This document shows, piece by piece, positions 22,863-32,615 of a stretch of DNA of 64,000 nt. Position 1 is the stretch's first letter; every line of letters begins with the position of its first letter. A model generated the notes under the pieces. That model saw only the letters and a program-made list of their open reading frames with translations. It did not search any database and had not been told where the DNA came from. A program made the position numbers and the translations under genes. The stretch spans positions 2,480,001 through 2,544,000 of the forward strand of contig CP099418.1 of assembly GCA_024114885.1 (NCBI GenBank), written 5' to 3'. This DNA comes from Septoria linicola (lineage: Eukaryota; Ascomycota; Dothideomycetes; Mycosphaerellales; Mycosphaerellaceae).

Positions 22863-23378
22863 ATGACACAGGCTGACAAGACCGAAGCTGAAGTTGATCA
22901 GCAAGGAATTTCTAAAAATGGTGTCCCCGCCATGCCACTGGGAAGAACTATTGAGGAAGATAACATAATCAAGCATCTGGAAACACTCGTTAGTGACCTC
23001 GTTGATGCGGTCAATACTCGCTCTTTCGACATGAAGGAAGTACCCATCTGGCGGGACCATTTGGCTCTCGGAATGACAGCATCAATGGACAATCTACCAA
23101 TCTACAAGGGCAGCGAAACATTTGTCAAATGGTCTGAGACGGCCATTGAGCAGTGCCCTGAATGGCGAATCGACATGCACACTTTGACGACAGACGTCGA
23201 CAGCTCTCATAGGAAAGCGACAGTGTACTACAACAGTGAGCTCGAAGGGCAGTATCCCAACATAAAGGTCCCTTCCACTGGAGTCATGGAGTTTGTTTGG
23301 CTCGAGAGCAAGAATAACTGGGTTTTGAAAAAGTATCGAGGTGCAAGGGGGATCGGTATGGGTCTTGGAAGCATATAG
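22863..23378 (+). CDS. Small hypothetical protein, possibly NTF2/SnoaL-like
   Basis: An intronless frame of 171 codons from ATG 22863, about 240 bp from the divergent Psf1 start. An upstream ATG at 22814 is in another frame and ends quickly. The order of elements (a helix LETLVSDLVDAVNTR, then LPIYKGSETFVKWSETAIEQCPEWRIDM, then strands with KATVYYNSELEG and GVMEFVWLESKNNWVLKKYRG) is that of the NTF2-like cone fold found in many fungal proteins of unknown role. No catalytic residues can be named. The function is not assigned. Confidence 0.55.
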   Translation: MTQADKTEAEVDQQGISKNGVPAMPLGRTIEEDNIIKHLETLVSDLVDAVNTRSFDMKEVPIWRDHLALGMTASMDNLPIYKGSETFVKWSETAIEQCPEWRIDMHTLTTDVDSSHRKATVYYNSELEGQYPNIKVPSTGVMEFVWLESKNNWVLKKYRGARGIGMGLGSI

Positions 23379-24116
23379 ACTCGCCACCATTCTTCTTTGC
23401 GAATCGAGAATGGCACCTAAGAGGTGGTTATCTTTCACACACAATTGTGCGTTTCTTACACAGCTGCCATAGCTCGCCCTCATGATCCTCGCGTGCATTG
23501 CACAAGGAGCACTTCACGTATCGGACAAGCCCTCTCGCAATGGCGAGACTCCCACGAGTTTCCGAAACAGTCGACACCAGGCTAGGTCCAAGAACGGATG
23601 ACAGCACACATTCAACACGCCTCATGTATAGAGTTGTCTCGAACCGGCCATAGACTACCTTAGCTACCATCTCGTTGATTGGAGATAGCGGTGGTAACAG
23701 CAACAAAGATATGTTGGCATCGATTCATCAACGATAAGTGCCGACCACACTTGGACGTAGCCTGACACTGGGTACCGCTCCGCGAATGTGGAGAATCGAC
23801 AATGTCAGAACACAGATCAATTGCCGCTCTCGCCATTGCGCTGCCTGAGAAACAACAAGGTACCACATCGACAGATATCTTTAGGCAGGACGCCATCAGG
23901 TGTACTTTGTGCAAGGCCACCGGAGACCAAATCCAAGCGTCCCGGGACTCAAACATGCCACAAATGAAATTACTATCTATGTGGTTTGGTCTACATTATA
24001 AATGGGTTTCCGAAGTTGAACCCCAATCATATCCCCATGCGCCAGTAAGGAGTGTCCTGTTTTCCTCTCACTATTCTCCCTCGGACTCGACCGGTCCCGA
24101 ATCTGCTCGCAGACAT
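23379..24116. other. Convergent intergenic region
   Basis: About 740 bp between the NTF2-like stop and the stop of the reverse-strand secreted protein. No gene was seen. Confidence 0.4.
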
Positions 24117-25097
24117 CTATTTGCAAGGGAGCACAATCTTCGAGCTTCGAGACTCGCAGAGCTTGACCTCGGCATTGCGGCGTTCCCTAGAATACTTTTT
24201 CTTGGAAGTGTACGTTGGCAAGTACTTGGCGCAGAGGGCATCGATTTTCTTCTTGTCGTCGTCGTCGCCTCGCTTGGTGTTGCTGTTGCCATGACGGCCG
24301 TTGTTGTCGTTGTGCTTTTCGCCATCGCTGTCGTGAGCGTTGTTCCCGCGCGAGTCGCTCTGTTGCTCCGAGCCCTTGGAAGAATCTTGAGGTCCTTTCC
24401 CGAAGTCCTTCGAGTCGTTGGAGCTCTTGTCCCTGTGGCTGTCTTCCTGGCCCTTGCCTCTGTTTGGCTCGGACTTTTTGGAGTCATCGTCTTCATGCCC
24501 GTGATCATCGTGGTCGTTGTCTCTGCCTTTGCCATCACGATCGTGCGAGTCCTTGGGGTCTCGGCCATTTCTGCTTGGTTTCGACTGGTTGAGCTCTTTG
24601 ATAAGCCGAGATCGTCTAACAGTGTCACAGCCTTGATCGTGAGTCCAGCTCAGCAAAGCGGCATATTGGTTCTCATTGAGCTTGCATTCTGTGGTAATGT
24701 ATGATGCCAGACACTGTTGTGAGTACTGAGAACTGTTGTCAATGGCTGTCTATGTAGTGGAAATGACCGTCAATAGTACCTTCAAATCGTCCTTGAGCCA
24801 ATCTTGACCCTTGTGCTTGCTTATCGGCCATTTCTTGGACATATCTGAGCACCTGCTGTTCTTGCATTTGTGCTCGTATCCGCAAGTCCAGTCGCGGCCG
24901 ATCTGTTTTGGTCGATCATAAAAGTTTGTGTACTTCGTGATGAGCTTCAAACCCTCGTCGTTGCAGGCTGGAGCGATCCTGCAAGTACCGCGCTCAATGA
25001 TTGTATGTTTGCCGGCAGGCGAGACCTCAACGACAGGTACCGCCGCAGACTGGCTCACGAGGAGTAAGGTTGGCAAGATGACTGCGAGTGACAACAT
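24117..25097 (-). CDS. Predicted secreted Cys-containing protein with charged disordered tail
   Basis: Two exons (25097-24780, 24725-24117) give 308 residues; an acceptor at 24713 would remove four codons. The N-terminus MLSLAVILPTLLLVSQSAAVP is a clear signal peptide. Residues 30-145 hold about ten cysteines (GTCRIAPACNDEG, WTCGYEHKCKNSRCSDMSKK, CLASYITTECKLN, QGCDTVRR), suggesting a disulfide-bonded module. From about residue 160 to 260 the sequence is almost wholly Asp/Lys/Ser/His/Gly, like an extended or ion-binding tail, and a basic segment with two more cysteines ends it. No known family is recognised. Secreted cysteine-bearing proteins include structural, antimicrobial and host-interaction proteins; nothing here decides between them. 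Confidence 0.65.
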
Positions 25098-25863
25098 GTT
25101 GGCTATTCGATCCTGTCTCGATGACAATCGCAAGTAAAGAATGTGGAGGAGTTGGTCCGGTGTTCAGTGTTAATGTAGATGCTATTGGAACGATGTACAG
25201 TGGGAGCATTAGATAGTCTTATACTGGTGACATTTTGCCACCTGTTTCGGCGAATCTCGTGGTGGTCTCCTCTCGCTCCACTCTACCGCTGGAAAAAGAT
25301 ACCGGAGGACCTAGATGCTTGTGCGTGGAATTTGGTGGAGTAGCGATGACCAGGAACATGGTAGTGACACTCTCATTCCTGGCAAGATCTGACATCTGGA
25401 AACTCCTGAGAAGCGACACGTGAATGTGTACGAGCCGTGCGAGACACGTCGAGTAACACAAATCTCCACGAGCGCTTCGTAATGCTTCCGAGAGGCAACC
25501 ACAGGATGTCTTGACGGATCTTTCAAGCGAGGCCATTCTGTCTCATTCTCGTGCCAACCTGTGCGATTATCGCTAACAAGGCTTACGCGACGGGCGATGG
25601 GATGCTTACAGTAGGCTTATTTCACCAAGCCAAGGCCCAGCTGCAGAATTCGAGGAACTCGCCAGCTATGCCTCGACAGTGCTGCGGTTGTTGTATTCGC
25701 TGGGCCGCTCTGAATGGCGCAGTGTGTGGAGGAACAGACGAGAATGACATTCTCCTCAGGCTGTGAGCGGTCGATTGATCAATTGGACAATCGTAGAGGT
25801 AGTCGCAGTATGTGAATGGAACAGCCTGGCTTTGAAGACCGGCTAGATCGCATCTCGCGTGAG
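25098..25863. other. Intergenic region between secreted protein and Git1-like gene
   Basis: About 766 bp. It should hold the promoter of the secreted protein and the permease 3' UTR. Only short frames are present. Confidence 0.4.
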
Positions 25864-27698
25864 CTACTGAGAGTTGCTGTCACTCTTCTCCGCGTGCACA
25901 GAAGCCACACTCTGTGTTCTCTGCCACTTCTGATCGCCCATCTTCGTGGTATCTGTGACCAGAAGTCAGTACTGTCTCAGATGTCTCATTAGGCTTCTGC
26001 CCGAGGGCTACTTACCGAAGCCATGTGCTTCCAGATACTCCCTGAATTTGATATCCTCCTTCTCAATGGTGTCCTGCTTGATCGTTGGCAGACACCAAAC
26101 GAGGAATGCCGACAAGAAGCACAGGCTAGATGCCACGAAGAACGGATACTGGCCACCTTTGATGGTATCCGCTCCACCACCAGCGTTCTGCACGTAAGGG
26201 AAGATGTATTGCCCAATGAACCCGCCTGGAAGTCACGTGAGATCACGTGAGCAAACGAAATATATGCCGAATCGAAAACGGATGTTGCTTACCTATCTTT
26301 CCTGTGGCAGCAGCGATCGCGTAGTACTGCCCACGGATACCTGGAAGCAGTGGACATAAGTTAGCGACTGGCTCAAAACATGATGGGCTATGTTGACCGA
26401 AATTCTCACCTGTGGCACACGTTTTTGATGCGATGAGCCCGATATTGTCTCCAGGACCCATCTCGCCCAACGCCAGGAAAATTCCGTACACTACCACAAA
26501 ACTGAAGTGGTGGAAAAGTCAGTAATTGTATCAGACAATCAGTGTGGAGGTCATCTGTACCCTGCGATATTCTTCGGCATCTTCAAGTACTCATAAAGTC
26601 CTGACATGAGAAATCCCACAATGCCCTGAGCAATAACAAAGGTCATGAGAGCTCGGCGTGGTCCCATCCAGTCGGATGTGAAACTTCCAAATATCGCGCC
26701 GGGCAAGTAGAAGAAGTTGACAAGCGCCGCCCAGCCGAATGTCTGCCAAAGAGCCGCATCCGGTTGGATGACATCGATCCATGCGCTCGAGTAGATAGAA
26801 AATGGATAAGTTAGAAAATCGTAGCAGAACCAAACGCCAGCGACGAGGCACAAGCGCGGGCCGTAAAACTTCAAGGCGAGCCAGTAGGGGGTCTTGACGT
26901 TTGTGAACCCTTCCCGCGCGAATGATTCAGGCTCCTTCATCTTGAATCGGAGATACATCAAGCTGAGAGGGGGTATGACTCCAAGTGCCAAAGACAGACG
27001 CCATACCAGTCCAAGTTTAGTAGGCGCGATTCTTGTGATGACCATTGGGACAAGAGAGCCGACGACAAAGCCAAAGTCGATCTGCGTGTTGGTAAAGAGA
27101 CAGAACCACCTGTTTCGGTGGCCTTCTTTCAGCTCACCGGTTGACTCTGCACAACCTACTGAGCCAGCCGGGTACTCTCCACTACAAATTCATTAGAGTG
27201 CAAGTGTACAAGAGTGCAAGTGAGCGTAACTCACCCTATACCTATTCCGAGCAAAAATCGATATGCTGTTAAGGCTGCGATGAGACCCCCTAGTGTACCA
27301 CCGGCTCCATAAGATCCCGCTCCGAGTGCAGCAAAGACAAAGAGGATAATGGTCGAGACGAGGAGCGACCATTTTCGAGAGTAATGATCGCTTGTATATC
27401 CAAAGACCAACTGACCGAGAACTGTGCCTGCGAATGCGATGGAGGTGACGTTCTGGGCTGCGTTCGACGCGGCGTAACGATTGCCATAGATTGTTTTCAG
27501 GCATGTGTTGACCGGACCAATAACGCTCTGCAGGTATCCATCACTGAACAGGCCAGCACCGCAGGCTATCGTGGGCCATGAGCGTTCCCAGCGAGTCTTC
27601 TCTGGAGGTGCGAGAGGTGACAGGTCGGCGACGTTGTTCTCTTGGGACGAGGAAGAGTGCTGGGCGATGGATTCGGATGGCTCCGACTTGTGCGCCAT
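25864..27698 (-). CDS. MFS permease, Git1-like glycerophosphodiester/phosphate transporter
   Basis: Six exons (27698-27235, 27181-26561, 26501-26410, 26341-26294, 26225-26016, 25952-25864), with introns of 53-68 nt, encode 507 residues. The sequence follows the Git1 branch of the MFS: WPTIACGAGLFSDGYLQSVIG in helix 1, FGYTSDHYSRKWS as the helix 2-3 loop motif, GGEYPAGSVGCAEST in helix 4, and GELGPGDN-like EMGPGDNIGLIASKTCAT, RGQYYAIAAATGKIG and GQYPFFV in the second half. Twelve membrane spans are expected. In yeast Git1 imports glycerophosphoinositol and glycerophosphocholine with protons and is induced by phosphate limitation. The last intron replaces a stop-near end with a short Ser/Lys tail (TTKMGDQKWQR). 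The start chosen is the first ATG of the frame. Confidence 0.92.
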
Positions 27699-28550
27699 GT
27701 TCGTGGAGCGGTCGGTCGTAGCAGGCTCTCGGGAAGCTGCGAGGGAAAGCTGCGAGGGAAGTGCGGTCTTATCAGTTCGTGGGGAAGGCACGGTCAATGA
27801 TAGTTCTAATGCTGCTAGTCCCACTGCGACAACGATCGGCTGTCAAAGAGGGCTACTTAGGCGGACTTGACATGGAGAATCCTTTGGCGCAGAATGCAAC
27901 ACCATTAGTTGGCCATGGCCATGCTGTGTGGTAGCTTCGGCAGTCTCTATCCGCGCCACTGGCAGTATCGCTGTTGACCCTCTCATGGCCGTCTGCTGCC
28001 GCGCATCCGTAGACATCACAGCACTTTGCTATGGAGCGGCACAAGACTTGGCAGCAATGTCTAGGTCATTGTAGGAGGCTTCTCCACGGATTACAGTGAA
28101 GCCTGCATCACCGTGCAAATCAAGCCTTGAAGCCAAGCACTTCAAAGCTTGGTGACGGCGGTGACTTCCGCACACCACGGCACGCTCGCCTGCGTCCTCG
28201 ACCTTTGCAATTGGTGCTCGACACGCGGCCTAAATCATCTACGACGTCGACCACGCACGTGCGGATCAGATTGGGTGACACACAGATAGGCCAGCTCATT
28301 CTCACATGCTCATCACAGCGAAGTTGTGCAGCAAGTTGACCGAATCGTCAACCTCGGGACTGCCCTACGAGCTGTGCGGAACACCACCAGAAGCACGGAC
28401 CCCACCTGCAAGAAGCTGTAGCATCGATTTCTCCTCGATCCGTGCTAGGCACTGTTTGGGAGAGTGCATGAGGGAGATGCAGTAGTACTCTACATGATGA
28501 TCTCACGATAGCACTCAAAACGAGCCGAGTCAGACCTTTTCCATCAAGAC
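27699..28550. promoter_or_regulatory. Divergent intergenic region, Git1-like / SET gene
   Basis: About 850 bp between diverging starts. No coding frame of interest. Phosphate-response sites (CACGTG/CACGTT type) could be expected for a Git1-type gene; a GCACGTGC-type palindromic core is visible near 28255, but its use is untested. Confidence 0.35.
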
Positions 28551-29666
28551 ATGGCGTTGGGATGCCAGCCATTCGCAACCAAACAATGGCTTTCAAGTCG
28601 TCCAGGCGCCGCTACCGTGCTTCTTGGTGAGCCAGCAGTTGAAGCACGATCATCGGGAGAAGGCCGTGGTCTCGGTCTGTTCGCCACACGTACTATACAA
28701 GCTTTCTCCGAGATCCTGAGTGAGGCGCCGACAATCCTACTAGGTCCTACAGATGACCTGCCTCAGCTTTATGCGCAATTTCTGGCCCTACGCGAACCCG
28801 GATCTGATGCTTTCCAGCAGAAGTATCTCGCTCTGAGCTACAATGAAGTTCCAGAGCGAGATGCCCGTCTTCGTGAGAAGCTTGGCGAGCGTGGCTTTGA
28901 CCCTAGGGGCATCGATGAAATGGTCAAGGTAGCAAGCATCATGCAGACCAACGCATTCAACGTTGACGTGGGAGATGGGTCTGGCCGGAATCATCGAGGT
29001 CTGTTTGCGAATGTGGCGAGGATTAACCACTCGTGCGCTCCGAATGCCCACGTCTGCTTCTACCAATCTGAGAGTACAGATGTATCAGGCCGGATGGTTG
29101 TACATGCTTTAAGGGATCTACAAGCTGGTGAAGAAGTGCTCATAGCTTACTTTAGCATCCTGCTTCCACGATCGGAACGACAGAGCAAAGCACGGAAGTG
29201 GGGCTTCACATGTCAGTGTTCTGCCTGCAAGTCTGATAAAGACTCGCATGAGCGACAGAGAAAAGTCGTCACTGGCTTCGCAGAAAAGCAGACAACGCTC
29301 ATGCGAGAAAGTCGTCCAACGCTGAAGCAAATCGCCGATCTTATTGCTTCGGGTCAGAACGTGATATCAAAAGTCAGCAAAGAAGGATCTCTGCGTCCAG
29401 TAGTCCCGGACCTCTACGACAATCTTGCCATGTTGCGAGCAAAGGCGCTACTGGTCCAGGGCAAAGAGTCTCAACGGGACGGTGTCGTGGAGTTTCTTGA
29501 GCAAGCAGCGATAATTGAGGCTAAGCTGACTGGCGCATCGAGTCCTGCAACGAAGAGGCGGTTGCACAAAGTTGAGCAGTTTGCTGCCAGGAGTTCCTCA
29601 CTCGGCAGTCCATATATCAGGGTTGTGGGACGAGATGAGTACACTGTGGCGTGGGACAGTGCTTGA
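28551..29666 (+). CDS. SET-domain protein, SMYD/Set5-like
   Basis: An intronless 371-residue protein. The SET domain starts at about residue 30 (GEGRGLGLFATRTIQAFSEIL) and contains the pseudoknot motif RINHSCAPNA at about residue 155-165 and EEVLIAYF at about 200; a post-SET-like FTCQCSAC cluster follows. There is no MYND zinc finger between the SET halves, only a helical insert with QTNAFNV. This arrangement is common in fungal SMYD-like lysine methyltransferases, whose substrates may be histones or translation proteins. The last 120 residues are helical, TPR-like in appearance. Confidence 0.85.
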   Translation: MALGCQPFATKQWLSSRPGAATVLLGEPAVEARSSGEGRGLGLFATRTIQAFSEILSEAPTILLGPTDDLPQLYAQFLALREPGSDAFQQKYLALSYNEVPERDARLREKLGERGFDPRGIDEMVKVASIMQTNAFNVDVGDGSGRNHRGLFANVARINHSCAPNAHVCFYQSESTDVSGRMVVHALRDLQAGEEVLIAYFSILLPRSERQSKARKWGFTCQCSACKSDKDSHERQRKVVTGFAEKQTTLMRESRPTLKQIADLIASGQNVISKVSKEGSLRPVVPDLYDNLAMLRAKALLVQGKESQRDGVVEFLEQAAIIEAKLTGASSPATKRRLHKVEQFAARSSSLGSPYIRVVGRDEYTVAWDSA

Positions 29667-29937
29667 AACCGGGAATCTTTCTGCAGTAAAAACTTGTGGC
29701 CGTAGCGGATGGACGGGTCTTTGATGCAGAGGCAGTGAGCTCTCATTCAATCTTACAGCCATGCACAAGCTTTGTAGCCACAAACCCCACAAGCATAATC
29801 GGGACATTCACTCGCAACAATCATGATCCAATATGTTCAAATTGCTTGCGAAGCGAAGAATGTGTTATAGCGGCAAGCTGCGGGCTCAGACCCTTCAGCG
29901 CCTGGAATTACAGACTGGCACGCCGCGACCGACGACA

Positions 29938-31355
29938 TCAGAAGCGATCAAAGCTGCCAGCATTGAGTAAGTCCCCATCGTTCACTCTAGCCCATAGCAT
30001 ACGCTCCCTCTCCACAAGGTCTCTCTTCTCAGCACTGCCCGCTTGTGCGATCTGGAACTCGGCATTCTCTTTCTCAAGGGTAACATGGAGACTGACTACG
30101 GCTCGCTTCCCGCTCCACATGGCATGCGGCACGTTGGTCGAGTTGTCGCTGTTTGCATCGCCAACGGCGTAAATGCCTGGATAGCATAGTCAGCATACAT
30201 CGCTCGGGCTTCGTAGCCGGCCACGGCTCAGGTTCATTGCACTTACCGGGCACATTGGTGATCATTCCTGCGGACAAGTTTGCTGCCAGCTTGCCACCGT
30301 AGAGTGCCACTCCGGCCTCTTCACCGATTTTGGAGCGTTGCTCGTTGAGCCAGTTGGTGACGAAAGCTGCACGCTCGACCGACTCGCCGCCCTCGAAGTT
30401 GACACGGAACAGATCGTGCTCAGGTAGGGTTGCTTTGCTAGGGTCTTCGTTGAGAGCCCCGGCGTCCTTGAGACGTTCCAGAGAGACGATGGTTCTGTTG
30501 TCAACGGTAATGTTATGAAGAGCATGCCAAGTCTCGAAGCCTGGCAACTTCCCCTCCACGATCTCTCGGTTTTCTGGCGTATCTGTGCCGTTTGCGAAGA
30601 TGATGATATCTTTGTTCAGCGTCAACACCTCGAGAGGAGTGTTACCAGACTTGTCCAAAGGACCGAGGACTCCAAAGCTCTGATCTGCATGCTCATATCC
30701 ATCGCACCATGGGCACCAGTATATTCCCTTGCCCCAGTTCTCGGCAAGCCCCGGTGTAGTTGGCACAATGTCTCGAAGACCAGTAGCAAGGATCACTTTG
30801 CGAGCTGTGACGACCGTATTGCCGTTGGCGGAAAAATTGGCTGTAACGCTGAAAGAGGTATACTCGGCGTCGCCGTTGGCTTCGATCTTGCTGACTGTGC
30901 CGTTGGTCAAGTGAACAGTGGGATACTCCAGAATTTGCTGCCGAGCTCTCCAGCGGAAGTAAGCCGGGGTCACACCTGATGGGTCCTGTCAGCTGAAGAC
31001 AAGCTTCCGAATTGAGTTGGCCTACCATCAAACCCGAGCACGTCGTGAATGCGCCGAGTGTACTGGTTGCGGTATTCTCCCGAGTCGATGAGCAAGACAT
31101 TCCGTCGCACTCTTGCAAGTGCGCTTGCTGCTGAGAGTCCTGATGGGCCGCCTCCAACGACCTTGACAAACAATGAGATTAGCACAACTTAATCGTTACA
31201 GTACGCTGCGGCAGCTGGCTTGGGACCCTGTGAAGAGTTGAGGAACTCACAATCACATCGTAGTTGGCTTGTACTGCCGGCTCAGGCTCAACAGTGGGAA
31301 GTGCTGCAGTTAGCCAGGCAAATGCCGCAGCTGCAGTAGCAATACTGAATCTCAT
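29938..31355 (-). CDS. Secreted thioredoxin-reductase-like FAD oxidoreductase (CPWC)
   Basis: Four exons (31355-31251, 31161-31026, 30975-30247, 30176-29938) encode 402 residues. A signal peptide (MRFSIATAAAAFAWLTAALP) precedes the FAD-binding motif VVGGGPSGLSAASAL at about residue 36. A redox pair CPWC lies at Cys168-Cys171 in GIYWCPWCDGYEH, and the FAD-ribityl motif IYAVGDANSDN lies near the C-terminus, joined by the last intron. Members of this fungal branch include GliT-like dithiol oxidases and orphan secreted enzymes. The NADPH-binding GxGxxG region is weak (FGVLGPLDKSG), so an oxygen-dependent oxidase is possible. No biosynthetic cluster is adjacent. The secretory signal is unusual for thioredoxin reductases, which are normally cytosolic. 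Confidence 0.85.
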
Positions 31356-32615
31356 GATTGCCGAGTTGTTGATGAATGTGGTTCGGAAGATGGATTGTTG
31401 CGAAATAGCGTTACACTATTATATGGCGGAAAACAATGGTGTCCTGCAAGAGCTCGATTGGCAAGTAAGACGGTAGCACATCGGGAGATGACTTCGAAGT
31501 GAAACGCAGTCTGTGCTCCTGCCTCTAGACACCTCTAGCATTCGTGTAGCATGAGCTCGTAGTGCGTGATACTGTTGTTAGCCAAACTGCAGCGACAGCA
31601 AAGTGCCGGATTCTTGGAGTATTGATGGGCACAATTAGCCAGTTTATGCATACTCCAATCTTGCCTTGCTTTCTGACCAGGAACCCATCAATTTCTTGAG
31701 ATTTGCTGAGTCACGTTTCACGGAGACTGTCCATCGCATGGCGCTCTCTGCAAGTGCGGCTGTTTGCGGCATTTGTTCTTTGTGCCTTCTAGGCGAATTA
31801 GTGTCTCAGACTTAGGTCATGTACCATGACTGCCAAGGGCTTGTGTTCTGGCTCGAGGCGCAAGAATCTGAACGAAGATGAGCTAGTGCACTTGCGTAAT
31901 CCTGAAGACGAATGTGCCATCTTCGTGAAGGAAACTCTCGGTTCACGCGCGTTCTCGTCGACGTGGCCAGCTCGTGTGCCTGCATATAAGGCTGACGGTG
32001 AACATCTTGGCACTGTGAAAGTGGGCAGCACCCGTTGCAAGCTCCCCTTTCGGCTCCGAGGTGCAGAGCACGAGTACACGCCTTATCGTCGAATGCTTCG
32101 GAATGCAGACAACTATCGAGAGTGCAGCTGCGGACATCAGTGCAAGTGAGGTTTGGCCTCATCAGAACGCAGGCTCTGCACATTTGCACAATTTTGTGCT
32201 CGATTATGCATTTCAAGCCAAGCTTCTACGCGCCAACACGACGCGAACCTCAAACCTCAGTTGCGGTTAACATGCCACAATCGCATTGTCACCACATCGA
32301 GCATCACGGTCATTACGGCCCACACAGCCAGCTTATGACGCCAGTCGCGCCATATTTGCCGCATAAAAACAAAGAGTGAGCGCAACGACGATCTCGTCGC
32401 TTCCTCTGGCCGTTGCTCGCGAACTCCAATCTCGAACACGAGATGCCAGATCCATGTAGCATCTGCAACGGGGCTGAGAATTGATGAGAACACGTACCTG
32501 ATGGGTCTACACGAATGTGTTACGTTTTCTACGCGTCAGGGCTTGCGATAGAGGAACTCATTTGCAACGCAAATCAAGTAGCAACCACCGCATATAACAT
32601 TGTCGATGCAGCAAA
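31356..32615. promoter_or_regulatory. Divergent intergenic region, flavoprotein / Kmt6-like gene
   Basis: About 1.26 kb. One + frame of 107 codons begins at ATG 31826 in a good context (ACCATGACT) but shows no recognisable domain and is overlapped by several antisense frames, so it is not called. The rest is probably promoter and leader for the two flanking genes. Confidence 0.35.

Noticed and set aside
24071..24628. Frames on both strands (Thr/Arg-rich on -, Val/Leu-rich on +) over the charged tail of the secreted protein
   Set aside because: They are by-products of simple repeated codons; the secreted-protein frame has the signal peptide and a spliced cysteine module.
31826..32149. 107-codon + frame in a good start context
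   Set aside because: No domain, no homolog recalled and several antisense frames of similar size; not enough to call a gene.
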